A DNA stretch of 64,000 bases from Chrysomallon squamiferum (taxonomy: Eukaryota; Mollusca; Gastropoda; Neomphalida; Peltospiridae), in assembly GCA_012295275.1 (NCBI GenBank), contig CM022676.1, positions 6,388,219-6,452,218 on the forward strand, in the 5' to 3' direction. A program made the position numbers and the translations under genes. The notes beneath the pieces were generated by a model, which was not told the origin of the DNA, did not search any database, and saw only the letters and a list, made by a program, of their open reading frames with translations. Below, one piece after another: positions 33,555 to 45,489 of this stretch (positions are counted from its first letter, which is position 1; each line of letters starts with the position of its first letter).

Positions 33555-33819
33555 TCATGCATTTTGTCTTTCACTATTTTATACAAATACTCTTCAATCT
33601 ATAACAGCTGTCATATCAATGCTGCTATTATTTTAACAGTTGTAATTCTCAACACAAAACACACCAAGAAAAACCGAGTACAGAAGATACAGACAGTAAA
33701 TGAAAAACAGTCTCCAGGCTGATAAAGTTGTTTATTTGACAGAATTCAGATAGTGATCAGGAATAATATGAAGTGTTGTGTAATCTGTTATCCAGCTATG
33801 AATGGAACAAAATAAAAAT

Positions 33820-34350
33820 AAATATATTACTTTTTTTTTTTTTTTAAATTAATGAAATGGTAAATAAATGTTAAATAAATAAAAAATAGATAAATAATTC
33901 ACATAAATAATTAAGGTAATAAATAAATAAATTAATTAATTAAGAAAGGTTAAATAAATAAATATATCGATAATAAAATTAAAAAACATAAATAAATAAA
34001 ATAAAATAAAATAAATAAATAAATGTATAAACTGGTGTATGTGAAAATTGTATTGTGTTTTTATAATCAATTCACAATGAATGGAATAAAATAATAATAA
34101 TAGTTTAAATTTCTGATAATAAAAAAAAAATAAAAAAAAAAAAATTATAATAAGTAATCAAAAACATTTAAATAAACAAAGAAAATTAAAAATTAAAAAA
34201 TTAAAAATAATTTTAAAAACATCAAATAAAATCAGTAAATAAATAGGACAGATAAAGATAGAAAAGTAAATCTTAGAACAAAATTGAAGATAATAAGAGA
34301 AAAAGTAAGAAAAATAAATGTAAAAAAATAATAATTATAATAAATACATA
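33820..34350. repeat. A-rich low complexity with AAAT units
   Basis: T14 near 33833, then AAAT/AATA units at 33850-34025 and A-runs near 34120-34145. No gene is seen. Confidence 0.85.
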
Positions 34351-34680
34351 AATAAATAAATGTAAAGGAAATGAAAATGGAAAGAAATAAAAACAACTAA
34401 GAAAAATAATAAGAAACATAAAGAAAACAAAAAGAAATTTTAAAAAAGTAAAAAACAAACAAAAAGAAATTTTAATAAAAAAAGAAGGAAATTTTGAAAA
34501 AAAAGAAAGAAATCGAGCAAATACAGAAACAAAGCTAAAAAACAAGAGAGTGTAAAAGAGAAAAAAAAAGAAAGAAAAAAGAATGAAGAAATAAGTAAGA
34601 GAAGTAAAAACAGATGCTGAATGCGTGTGGTGGTAATCACAAGTTTTTATGACTCTGGTATCTGATATCAGTGAAATCAA
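34351..34680. repeat. Purine-rich (GAAA) tract
   Basis: Almost entirely A/G on the plus strand to about 34615. The minus-strand F/L/S-rich 135-codon frame is its shadow. Confidence 0.8.
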
Positions 34681-35040
34681 ACTGAGATAAAATATTCATT
34701 TATCCAACATGTAATTTATCTCAATTTACTCTCTCTGTCATGTTCATAATAAAAAAAAAATCAGGGGAAAATTTGTTGGATACAAGCACAAAAATATTAC
34801 CAGCGTCCTGGGTGAAATATTACCACAATGGTAGTTGAAAACACTACAATATTATGTTTCCCATTAAAGTTTTACCTGTATGTTTGATGAAACTATTAAA
34901 ATTTTACCAGTATGTTTGTATTTTAATCCAGCCAATAAGTTCTATGAAAAGACCAACATATTGTCAGTTTGATAAATGAAAATACTAAAATATTACTGAT
35001 ATCAATAAAATAGAATATATAAAAAGCAAATGAAAATAAA
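34681..35040. other. Non-coding stretch with short related units
   Basis: ACTAAAATATTAC, ACTATTAAAATTTTACCAGTATG and ATTAAAGTTTTACCTGTATG recur between 34850 and 35000, so this may be another small decayed array of about 45-60 bp units. No gene is seen. Confidence 0.4.
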
Positions 35041-35222
35041 TTAGTAATGAAAATAATAAAAAAAAAAAAAAAAAAAAATAAAAAAAATAATAAAATAAAT
35101 AAATAAATAAATAAAATAAATAAATAAAATAAAATAAAAAAGTAATGAAAATAAATATATAAATAAATAAATAAATAAAATAAAATAAAAAAGTAATGAA
35201 AATAAATATATCAATAATAAAA

Positions 35223-35253
<31 letters not shown>

Positions 35254-35260
35254 ATCATAT
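35041..35260. repeat. (AAAT)n-rich block with internal duplication
   Basis: A-run at about 35058-35079, then AAAT/AAAAT units. AAGTAATGAAAATAAATATAT appears at about 35142 and again about 60 bp later, so a block of the microsatellite was itself duplicated. Confidence 0.9.
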
Positions 35261-35685
35261 ATCTTCTATTAACAACAAACCCATTAATCTCTATTTATAC
35301 AGTTTATTTTTTTTATTATTATTTCTAACTAAGTAGACTTTAACATCAAGGCTACACATGTTATTTATTATTTTTAATTTAGTAATTACTACAGCCTAAG
35401 GGTACATTTGGCTTATTTTGTATTATTATGTTTACCAAGGTTAAAAAAAAAAAATAAATAATAATAAAAATAAATAAAAATAATAGCTTAAGGCAAATTT
35501 ACTCTTTGATGTTTACAGATATTGTGAAACCAAGCATAAATTGGTGTAGACATATTTTTTCAGTTTAGATGATAAAGATCTAACTTACAGCTGTGAATTA
35601 ACTATTTTATCAGAAGTTTTCTTATTTGCAGGATTCCCGAATAACAGATGAGAATCTTTATTAGCAGTGTTAATTTAGAGACATA
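35261..35685. other. Non-coding stretch
   Basis: AT-rich unique sequence, A-run at about 35441-35452. No gene is seen. Confidence 0.5.
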
Positions 35686-35689
35686 TTTT

Positions 35690-35945
35690 TGTACAAGGCA
35701 GAAGAAATTACTGTAAACAATAAACAACATAATTCTTAATAAATAAATAAATAAATATATAAAGTAGGTAGGTAAATAACTTTTGTTATGTTGTAGTAGA
35801 AATTACAGTAAATGCAAAAAAACAACAACACATAATAAATAAATATATAAAATAGGTAATTAAATTGTGTTATGTTACAGTAGAACTTACTGTAAACAAT
35901 AAATGATTCATATTAAATATAGGTAAGTAAATAAAAAATCTGTAC
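35690..35945. repeat. ~90-bp tandem array, three copies
   Basis: GAAATTACTGTAAACAATAA or a variant lies near 35703, 35799 and 35884. Each is followed by AAATAAATATATAAA-TAGGTA and TTGTTATGTT-(A/C)AGTAGA. Confidence 0.75.
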
Positions 35946-35984
35946 TACGTTACCACAACCAATGCCAACTTCACTGCTACTGCA

Positions 35985-36300
35985 ACGCTGTATTGATATT
36001 ATTACTGTTATAACTACTACTACTGCTGCTTTTGTTGCTGCTGCTGCTGCTATTACTTCTGCTACTACATCCACTTTTACAGTTGTAACTAGTTACCACC
36101 ACTACCACCACCACAATTACTATTTCAACTACTTCTAATATTTGAGCTACTATTGCTGCTAATACTAATATGCTAAAACAAAAAGTTGATTCTGCTTCAA
36201 ATATTACTATGCATCCAATATTACAACTACCACTATTATTACTACCACTACTACTACTACTAGTACTACTATTACTACTAATACTAATACTAAAACAAAC
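35985..36300. repeat. TAC/TGC/ACC trinucleotide-rich tract
   Basis: Mixed ACT, GCT, ACC and AAT triplets over about 300 bases. The S/N-rich minus-strand and L-rich plus-strand frames are translations of them. Confidence 0.9.
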
Positions 36301-36999
36301 AAAAAATATCACTATTTCTACTACATCTTATTTAATACTCATAATGTACACTATGTTAATCATGATGGCAAGTTATAACATTACTATTAATCATTGATTC
36401 CTTGGTAACTCTAAAATTTTCTGTATGGCAGTTTGATTGAATACAAATACATACAAAGGAGAGTTCTAGTTTGTTTCTTCAGTCTCCGAAGCTTTTCGAA
36501 TTCTTGTGATTCACTGGCAAAAATCAATCAGCATTAATTACAAAAGACAAGAACATCAATAGACCCTAAATCATAAGCCAATCGAAAAACTAGACACTTG
36601 GGTGTATTGTTCTGTTGATGTTAAGACACCTATTCAATCATTGGCAATTGAGAAAAAAGCTTTCAACCAATGAGGAAAGAGAAAAGAAAACAAAGCATCC
36701 AATGGAATGTTATCTGAAGGGCAAGAAGTCCAATTAAATAAGATGACATCTGATTAGATGATTTTTTAAAGGATGTCTGATTAGTTTGTTTAGGTTGGGA
36801 CAACAAGTAGTGCTCCCTAGGGAGAAGTTATTGAAGCAAACTGTTGGATTGAAGGAATGATGCTGTGTGAACGATGTTACACACAATTAAGAGGTCTTCA
36901 CGGCTGGTTTAATAAATTTGGCATTAATAAAAAAATTTTTTTATAGTAGCTGTCATTTATTGAGAATAATGTTTTCAATGATAATAAATGATAATTATG
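36301..36999. other. Unique stretch with clustered CCAAT motifs
   Basis: Between 36570 and 36740 there are CCAATCG (about 36580), ATTGGC (about 36639), CCAATGAG (about 36666), CCAATGG (about 36699) and CCAATTA (about 36730). CTGATTAG follows twice near 36750 and 36778. The clustered NF-Y-type cores could be functional or could reflect decayed short repeats. No gene is supported. Confidence 0.35.
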
Positions 37000-37200
37000 A
37001 ACATAATAATAATAATAACAGTAATAATAATAATAAAACAGTAACAATAATAATAATAATAATAATAATAATTCATTTTTAATGTTATTTTATTCAATTT
37101 TGAATTATTCTTGGGGATAATTATGATGATAATAGTAGCATTGAGTCACAATAGTTGTAGTAGTTGTAGTAGTAATAATTATAATAATAATACATTTCTG
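37000..37200. repeat. (AAT)n and related triplet tracts
   Basis: AAT runs interrupted by CAGT at about 37004-37071, then GTA/GTTGTA units near 37150-37190. Confidence 0.9.
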
Positions 37201-37605
37201 TTAATATATACAATAAAAATAACCATTATATTTATTTACAGATTCTATCATATATACAGATTATAATTATATATAATTAGATTTAAGTGATTGTTATTGG
37301 CAATCAACCTTTGCTAACAATAAAGAGCAAAAATCAAATACGCTACCTAGCTATATTTGTATGCATAAGGCTAGTTACAAATTATGTTAATAAGAATGTA
37401 TCTGTGCTCAAATTTTCTTTTAGGCCTGCTTTAACCTTTGTCCAATGTTAGTCTAGACTTTTGCCAATGACCAGTGCGAGAATCTATCCATCATCTTATC
37501 CATTTCTGACATCTACGTTACTGCTAATATAGATTTTAAGGTCATAGCACCCTATAAATCTTTTTACCAATTAAATAATGGAACCAGAATGAGGCAGAAC
37601 AGAGT

Positions 37606-37637
<32 letters not shown>

Positions 37638-38090
37638 TAACCATTAAAAATTTAATCTGTCTGCAGTCAAGTGGTTTAGTTTTTTGTTTTTATTCTTGTT
37701 CTTTTAAATTAAATTAATTTATTTTTTTATACCACTTTAAGTTTGATTCTCCGGTCCACTTTGTCATGGCTCATAAAACAAACTGCTATTGCCAGATGTG
37801 GAAAAAAAAAACAGAAAAAAAAAAAAATATCTACGCTCCATTAATGTCAAACTGTTTATGGTTTTCTTTTGGGAGAGTGACATCAAAGGGAGGTTACTGC
37901 TGCTGGTGCTGCAAGGCTTGACACAAATAAGTCAGACCAATTACAAGAGGAAGCTTTGAACTTGTTATTGGCACAATTCTTGTGGAAACGCAGAGAATGT
38001 TAATGAACACCTGATGGACGACTGAGGCCAACTTCTTATGGAATATGTAGAAGAATATAAACACTTGTATGCACAACATACACACAGACA
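37201..38090. other. Non-coding stretch
   Basis: A27 at about 37611-37637. The patch 37860-38050 has ordinary complexity. The minus-strand frames at 37894-38205 and 37965-38171 extend into the CA repeat and are not supported. Confidence 0.5.
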
Positions 38091-38105
38091 CACAACACAC
38101 ACACC

Positions 38106-38137
<32 letters not shown>

Positions 38138-38185
38138 ATACATACATACATACATACTGACATATATACATTCATACACACATTC
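38091..38185. repeat. (CA)n and (CATA)n microsatellites
   Basis: CA run at about 38112-38137, CATA units at 38138-38156, degenerate units to about 38205. Confidence 0.95.
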
Positions 38186-38550
38186 ACATACACGTACACA
38201 TACAAAAACTAGCTTCTAAATACGTAAGCAAAATTATTAGTTCAGAAATTGGTTATTTTATCAAGTAAATAAATATACAAATATAAATATATACATAAAC
38301 AATAACAGTAACAGCAGTAGTAGTAGCAGCAGCAGAATCACCAAACCCATGGTAGTAGAAGAAGCAGGAATAAATATTTGAAATAAATATAAGAAAAAAT
38401 ATATATGATAAAACATCTGACAATATTTGACAAAGAACAAAAGTCCCAAAAGACTGGATCAAGCTCTTTTACGCCACACACAAATACGTCATGGACAGTA
38501 ACATAAATACACAGAATGCTCACACGAATGTTCCTACACAATGTTTAGTT

Positions 38551-38605
38551 TATATAGATATATATATATATATATGTATGTATGTATGTACAGTCAGTGT
38601 GTACA
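38551..38605. repeat. (TA)n(TATG)n microsatellite
   Basis: TA run at 38558-38574 followed by GTAT units to about 38591. Confidence 0.95.
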
Positions 38606-38769
38606 AACAATGTCACTGCTGGCCGATTACCTCAGATTAACGTGGAGATTTTTTTTTCACACATCCTAGGTGGTCCCGTTTTACAGCAAAGATAAAAATG
38701 TGTACAATTTAACTGTGCACTGCTTTAACTCGTTTGATTGCAGATTAATGCAGAACAGAAGTAGCAGCC

Positions 38770-38838
38770 GAGCTGAGGGTGAAATTGAGCATTTAATGAA
38801 AGGCTGGAAGGTAGCTGTGTCCATTTGTTTTGTGATAG

Positions 38839-38878
<40 letters not shown>

Positions 38879-38887
38879 GAAGGTTAT

Positions 38888-38944
<57 letters not shown>

Positions 38945-39235
38945 GCAAAGCATTTAATGAAGGCTGGAAAGCTGTGTCCATTTGTTTTAATGAAAGATAG
39001 AATGAAGTTATTTTTTGTGTCATGTGTTTTGTGATAGAATGTGTTTTTGAAAGATAAAGTAGTTTTGTGTCATGTTTTTTTGTGATAGGAATGTGTATTT
39101 GTAGATGTAAAAATTATTTGTGTGTGTGTGTGTGTGTGAGCAAAGTTGAGTATAATTTGAGTTTTTAATGAAGAATAAAGTAGTTTTGTCTCATGCTTTT
39201 TTTTGATATAAATGTGTATGTATTGGGATATTTTA
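38770..39235. repeat. Tandem units with embedded (GT)n and (GA)n
   Basis: GAGCATTTAATGAAAGGCTGGAAG (38788-38811) recurs as GCATTTAATGAAGGCTGGAAAG near 38949. GCTGTGTCCATTTGTTTT follows both. TTGTGATAGGA/AATGTGT and TAAAGTAGTTTTGT(G/C)TCATG recur three times between 39020 and 39210. GT runs sit at 38841-38872, 38893-38922 and 39119-39138, with GA at 38923-38945. Frames here are mainly shadows. Confidence 0.75.
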
Positions 39236-39402
39236 TGTATGTATGTATATATATGTATGTCTGTGTGTATGTACATTTGTGCATGTGATGTGTGTGTGTG
39301 TGTGTGTGTGTGTGTCTGTGTGTGTAAGGATGTTCATACAATTAACGTAAATAAGAAAAAGGGGGAAGAAATAGAAAAATGTACATCTCTCTCTCTCTCT
39401 CT
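39236..39402. repeat. GT/GTAT and CT microsatellites
   Basis: GTAT units near 39236-39262, GT run at about 39290-39325, CT run at about 39387-39402. Confidence 0.9.
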
Positions 39403-40099
39403 TTCTATATGAACATCTAATCATTAATTCTTAAAATAACCATCTTGACTTGACCACTCAATTTCCAAGGATGCTGTTTGAAGAACACATAAAAAGATTC
39501 CAAAACTTTCTTTCATTCATTCACTGTTTATGCTCTTCTCCAATTACAGAATAATGTACAAAATGTTTTATCATGATAATAAAAATCAGGTGATTTAGTG
39601 GCTAATTTCACTGCCCAGACTTATGTAAACAAGACTTTATTGATAAAAACATAAACAGTCTTGTCTAGGTAAACAAACGGCTCTCTGATCTATATTTGCA
39701 ATTATTTGTACAAACAGGAACCTTGGCGAGGATAAGAAATAGTTTATAGAGTATGTAATTATATGTAGATTAACAACAGTTTTTTATTATTACAATTAAG
39801 GTATTAATTATCTGTATATGTAATTTGTGCTTTATGGGTAAAGATTTTCATCTTCAAAAGCAAGGAATGTAGTAAGTTGTAGAAATATTATTTTAGAATT
39901 TTGACAAAAATAAATGTTAAATATGCAGTTTTTGTCAAAATCGTCTACAAATGTAGAAATGTTTTAAAGGAAAGAAACAAAATTTAAAAAAAGAAAAAAA
40001 AAGGAATTACAGTAGATAATACCTTTTGATCCATAATTACAGGTGTAAAAAAAAAAAAAAAATTCAATAATTTTAATTCTAAAAGCAGGTATCTCAAAC
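39403..40099. other. Unique non-coding stretch
   Basis: AT-rich with A-runs near 39993-40001 and 40048-40063. No gene is seen. Confidence 0.5.
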
Positions 40100-40985
40100 A
40101 GAACCAAAGTAACTTAATCCATTATCACATTTTAACACCTAAACAATAACTGCAGATATCAGAAACACAGGATTATCAAAATCCATTTAACCTTTTAATA
40201 CCTGAAAAACAAATAAAAGAATCAAAAACAATCACTGGATTAAGTAAATTCTTTTAACACTGAAAAATAATTCTAGATTATAACAAATGATGAATCAGTT
40301 TTGATACCTGAAATGTACATTTTAGCCATATAGGTGTCAGAAACATTCACCCACTTACCTAAATGTATTTTTACCTTTTAACACCTGAAATGTAAAACTA
40401 CAGGTGTCAGAAACATTCATTGAGTTAACTAAATCTATCTTTAACACCTGAAATAGAAGTAGAGGTGTTACACTGCATTAATAAAATTGGTTTTTATCCT
40501 TTTAACACCTGAAGTGAGTGAAACTACTTGATGAACATCTGCTTAACTGAATCTACTTTTAACACCTGTAAGTTATTTACAGGTAGGACAAAAAAAAAAA
40601 AAAAAAAAAAAAATTCTAAAAAAAAACCACTATTGGATTCAATAAACCCATTTTCATCTTTTAATATATGAAATGAACTTAATCCATTTTTATCTTTTAA
40701 TATATGAAATGAACTTAATCCATTTTTATCTTTTAACAGCTGAAACATAACTAGACATATCAGAAACAACACTGAATTAACTAAATCCATTTTCATCTTT
40801 TAACACCTGAAAAATAACATCAGATATCACAAACAACACAGAATTGACTAAATCCATTCTTATCTTTTAACACATGAAATTTAACTTAATCCATTTTTTT
40901 TTTTACCTTTTCTCAGCTGAATAATAACATCAATTATACACCTTTTTTTTTTAACACCTGAAATGTAGGACAGACATCACGAACA
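40100..40985. repeat. Array of about fifteen TTTTAACACCTGAAA units
   Basis: TTTTAACACCTGAAA or a variant recurs about fifteen times at variable spacing of 37-100 bp (near 40131, 40193, 40252, 40302, 40375, 40440, 40498, 40557, 40657, 40694, 40732, 40797, 40864, 40905 and 40950). Many units also carry an inverted AGGTGT element, giving small hairpins: TAACACCT/AGGTGTTA at 40442-40449 and 40463-40470, and ACCTGTAA/TTACAGGT at 40564-40571 and 40577-40584. A near-perfect 37-bp subrepeat lies at 40676-40750; the LKDKNGLSSFHI frame is its translation. Confidence 0.85.
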
Positions 40986-41266
40986 GAAGATGATATGTTA
41001 ATCCTTTTGCACACTAAATCTGTTAAGACTTGGTCTAATTCTAATCAGAAAACACTACCAGGCTTTCCACCTGTTGTAAAATAGTCTGAACTTAAACCAC
41101 AGGTATGCAGACAAGGCAGGTAAAAAAAAAAAAAATGGATTGGTGGCAGGTATGAAGCTCAGGTAACAACATACCTGGATATGCAGGGAGATGGGTTTGT
41201 GGCAGAAGTAAACATTATTTCTTGGCATGCAACTTCAAACCATTCTCGTTTTCAGTTAGATCTGCA

Positions 41267-41268
<2 letters not shown>
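40986..41268. other. Unique non-coding stretch
   Basis: Slightly GC-richer than average, with a diverged ~70-bp duplication around CAGGTATG near 41102 and 41146. No gene is seen. Confidence 0.4.

Positions 41269-41309
<41 letters not shown>
41269..41309. repeat. (GT)20 microsatellite
   Basis: Perfect GT run of about 41 bases. Confidence 0.98.
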
Positions 41310-41311
<2 letters not shown>

Positions 41312-41330
41312 CAACTTAGTATGAATCATG

Positions 41331-41512
41331 TAGACTGGATTCAGGGCTGAATGAAAAGTATCAGAACAGGGGGAATTTTTCCTTGGTAGAATTGAATTTA
41401 AATTAATTTTTGTTTTTTATAAAATTTTATATATTTTTCAGTTGTTTTCTAGAGTTTTTCGAAATTATATAGAACTGGATTCAGGGCCTTATGGAAATTG
41501 TCATGAAAATTT
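41331..41512. repeat. ~140-bp two-copy repeat
   Basis: TAGACTGGATTCAGGGC at 41331 and TAGAACTGGATTCAGGGC near 41470. Both are followed by TGAATGAAAAGTATCA or TTATGGAAATTGTCA. Confidence 0.75.
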
Positions 41513-41519
41513 AAGCCAA

Positions 41520-42439
41520 TACAGTGTGTGTTTATTTTTGTTTTTCTTTTTTTGTTATTTTTTAATTTTAATTATTAATTTTGTAATTCGTCTAAATTAC
41601 AGACAGTACATTTAAAATAATAATAATACATATAAAAAAAAAAAAAAATAAATAAAAAAAAGGATTGAAAATACAAAGAGTTGATGAAAACATTTTTTAG
41701 TTGAAAAATGAAAACATCAAACAATTTCGTTTTCATTTAAAGTTTAACAAGCAGCAGAAATGTACTTTAATATCGATATGCTGGATCAGCTGTAATTAAA
41801 ATGAGTTTTGTACATACAAAAACAGCCAGGGGCAAATTACAAATAAAAAAATATAAAAAAAGTTATCGGGAAATGTCACTAACATTATGTTAATATCACC
41901 TGAGGAGATATGAATATATCACACTGAGTTAAAGGTAAATTTGATATTTGACTGGTGCATAATAGAAGATGTGTCTTGAATTGTTTTTGTAAAACAGTTT
42001 AAAAAAAAATGTCAATTTTTTCCATTAAAAATTTTCATTAAATTTAGTATAAAAATCCTGTATTAAATTTAATGAATAACAGAAAACAGTATTAGATTGT
42101 TTTTGAAACAATTAAAAAAAAAAAAAAAAAAATTTTGTTTTTTAAAAATTCAAATTTTTCCATGAAAATATTATGTTGCTTCATAGTCATTAAATTTAAT
42201 ATGGACTTGTTAACAATAGAAAATATTCATAACACTGAATAATAATAAGATAGTTAACCTAACAATGTTGTTTGATTATTTTTGCTTTTTCTTAAATAGC
42301 TAAAAAAAAAGAAGTTTAATAATTGTAACTTATGCATGACAAATTTTATCATAGCTCTGCTTGTTCTAGGATATAATCATAATGTAATGAAATTAAGAAA
42401 ATTCTGATTAAGCATCAGAAGGAAATGATAGTCAAACTC
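41520..42439. other. AT-rich non-coding stretch, partly tandem
   Basis: A-runs near 41633-41648 and 42114-42132. GTTTTTGTAAAACA...AATTTTTTCCATTAAAA...TTAAATTTA near 41985-42055 recurs as GTTTTTGAAACA...AATTTTTCCATGAAAA...TTAAATTTA near 42100-42200, so a ~115-bp duplication is likely. Confidence 0.5.
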
Positions 42440-42910
42440 TGTCAGGAAATAACTTCATGTGCTTGAATAAATTTGTGGCCTTGATGTTAATAACCATACA
42501 ATGTTAATTTTAATTCAAAGAAAGTTGTATAAAAGTGTGTGAAACATTTATGTTAGGTTATAATAATTTGAATAAATCTTGTATTAACTTGTAACCTTGA
42601 CATTATTATCCATGCAAAATCCATGGGCATTAATTATAATTTATATTCAAGTAATATGTGATCATAACATTATACATCATGTTTTGTCAAAAGTGTTAAT
42701 TATAATAAGAAAGATGTATAGAATTTTTTTAAAAGGTTTATATCAAGCATAATAATTTTAATAATTGTTTTATTAACTCATGACCTTGACATTTCCAGCA
42801 TTATCTTCTGGTGGTAATTAAAATACTGAAAAGTGAGTAAGTATTTTTTTAAGATATGATAATTTAAATATTTCTTGTTTATGAACAATATCATTAGCTG
42901 TATTGTGTCT
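42440..42910. repeat. Diverged ~115-185-bp tandem units
   Basis: TGAATAAATTTGTGGCCTTGATGTTAATAACCAT (42464-42497) recurs as TGAATAAATCTTGTATTAACTTGTAACCTTGACATTATTATCCAT near 42570 and again, with TTAACTCATGACCTTGACATT, near 42774. The order of elements is kept. Confidence 0.6.
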
Positions 42911-43440
42911 TCAGATAATTATGCAAAAAGTGAGATGGTAACATATTAAAAGTTGAATATGGTATATAAAAATTCATGAAATTTACATCATCAACATAAT
43001 GTGTCCAAAGCAACAGATATTATAACAGATGCGAAATACTAAAAAATAACCCTAAAAAAACAGAGGTTGCCAATGATCTTATTCATTTGTTGTAGGCAGT
43101 AAAAAATATTTTTTATATGTACCCACCGACACACAGGAAATGTTGGACCATAGATAAACAACAACAACAACAAAATCAATATAATAAAATAAAATAAAAA
43201 TTAAAAAAAACTAAATTTTAAAATAAAATATTTCTGTTCTCCAGGTTACTTTGAATTTTATATCTAAGATGTTTATAATAATCTGCATTAATAAAAATAA
43301 GGTTCTCCATATTACTTTAACTATAAATAAAATAAAAACAAAATGTTTATAATAATAAAATATATATAATAATATAAAAATAAAAATATAAAAATAAAAA
43401 TAAAAATAAAACAAAAATAAAATAATATTTTGCTAAACGT
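42911..43440. other. AT-rich non-coding stretch
   Basis: AAAAT units near 43183-43200 and 43380-43420. The minus-strand Y/F/I frame at 43211-43414 is an AT shadow. Confidence 0.55.
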
Positions 43441-44389
43441 TATTTATAGCACTACATTCATTCTATGATTAACTTCTGTAATAATGAACGGTTTCCATAA
43501 TAACAATTTCCTTTTTAAATCAATAAAATTGAGACTTGTTATCCAAATTTATTTCATTTAAAAAAAAAAAAAAAAAAAAAATTTTTTTAATGAGATGTAA
43601 TTTTCATATCCCTTCCCAAAGATGAATGTCTGTTATTATAAATGGCTTCCATTTATCAACTTCCTTTTAAATAAAAAAAAAAATTAAAAAAATAATTTAA
43701 AAATATGAATAGAATATTTTTAAAAAGGTATTAATTTTATTCGTAAATATTTCTACTGTAAGAATAATTTTTTCGTCTCTGTATATGAAAAGAGTCATTT
43801 ATTAATACAAATTTATAAAAAAAAATAAAAAAAACAAAAAAACTGAAAAGTGAATAAAAATTCCTTTTATTATAATTTTTAATGATGATGATAATAATAA
43901 TAATAAGAATAAGAATAAGAATAATAATAATAATAATAATATAAATACACAAATAAACAACAAAGTAAATAAATAAATTAGTTAAAACCTTCATAAAATT
44001 ATTCTGACTATAACTTTAGTTCCTTACTAGAAATTTCTGTAACAATAAAAATGTTTCTATTTTAGAACACTTCCCTTCTTGAAAAGTGTCAGATTTTACG
44101 CAGTTAATAAATCTTAACATGACATAATAAAAAAAAAAAGAGTTAATTAATGTGTTAGGAAATGAATGCTTGTTTTTGTGAACTAATTTTCTGATAACAA
44201 CTCTGTACAATATCCATTTAAAACCCATATCAAGTTTCTTTTATGTAACTTTATGTGGGCTGAATCCTATTTGTGTATTATTTAAAGAAGAGGATTTTTC
44301 TGGAAATTCTAGAATATAATCTTGATATCCTACTTATAAAATTTAATATGAATTACTGTCACCGTTATTCATATTTTTTTTAAAGCAAT
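43441..44389. other. AT-rich region, weakly tandem
   Basis: CTTCTGTAATAATGAACGGTTTCCATAA near 43471 and GTCTGTTATTATAAATGGCTTCCATTT near 43629 look like one unit about 158 bp apart. Further TCTGTAA-type elements lie near 44036. A20 at about 43560-43579, AAT/AAG units at 43890-43940. No gene is supported. Confidence 0.4.
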
Positions 44390-45255
44390 ATATATCATTT
44401 TCAATATACATCATACTTAATATTTTCATCTGAAATTTTGTGACACACACAAACACAAATTTTAGAAATATACTTTAAAATATTATCAAACATAATAATA
44501 AAACTGTAATAAAAAATGTCATTCCTCTACACAAACTGATTTTTAACCCTTCACAGTATGTTTTCAAGACTTCATATTCTGTACACAAATTATTGACCAT
44601 AGTATTTTCAACTGAAATTCTGTGACATAAACCTAAAAATTTCATTCCTCTATAGAACCTGATTTTTTAACCCTTCACATTATATTCTCAATACTTCACA
44701 CACTATACATTGATGTTACAACCTTAAATTATATTTTCAACTGAAATTCTGTGATACACACATTTTACAAATACATGTATAATAAAATTAAAAACATCAC
44801 TACTCTATACATATGGATTTTTGGCATTAATATTCAAGACCTCACATTCTCTACACAAATTGATGTTATGACCTTAAATAAATCATTCAGTTGAATTCTG
44901 TGACATACATACATATATATATTTTTTACAAATAATATTATCAAACATAATATAAAATTAAAAAGTCACTGTTTTATACGTATTGATTTTTGGCCTTTCA
45001 CGATTAATATTCACGACATCAAATTCTGTACACAAATTGATGTTACGACCTTAAATAAAATTTTCAGTTGAATTCTGTGACATACATACATACATACATA
45101 CATAAATATATATATATACCTTTTACAAATAATATTATCAAACAATATAAAATTAAAGTCACTGTTTTATACGCATTGATTTTTGGCCTTTCACAATTAA
45201 TATTCAAGATCTCAAATTCTGTACACCTTACGACCTTAAATAAAATTTTCAGTTG

Positions 45256-45297
<42 letters not shown>

Positions 45298-45450
45298 TTA
45301 CAACTAATATTATCAAACATAACAATAAAATCAAAAACGTCACTGTTTTATACACACTGATGTTTCACCTTCCACTATTAATATTCAAGATGTCAGATTC
45401 GCAACACAAATTGATGTTACGACCTTACATAATATTTTCTATTCAAATCC
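44390..45450. repeat. ~180-bp satellite-like array with variable embedded microsatellites
   Basis: TTTTCAACTGAAATTCTGTGAC or a variant falls near 44423, 44605, 44734, 44884, 45061, 45246 and 45434. Spacings are 182, 129, 150, 177, 185 and 188 bp. Each unit then has a short microsatellite, TTTTACAAATA-TATTATCAAACATAATA, AAAATTAAAAA-GTCACT, CT-TAC(A)CA-ATTGAT, TTCAAGA-TTCA-ATTCT and TTACGACCTTAAAT. The microsatellite slot holds CACACAAACACA (44442), CATACATACATATATAT (44903), (CATA)n(TA)n (45081) and (CA)19 (45257-45295). Confidence 0.85.
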
Positions 45451-45489
45451 AGTGACATTATGTACACACACACACACACAGACACAAGA

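Noticed and set aside
40524-40796. 90-codon minus-strand frame with LKDKNGLSSFHI repeats
   Set aside because: It comes from a 36-37 bp subrepeat inside the CACCTG array, and it crosses a poly(A) tract.
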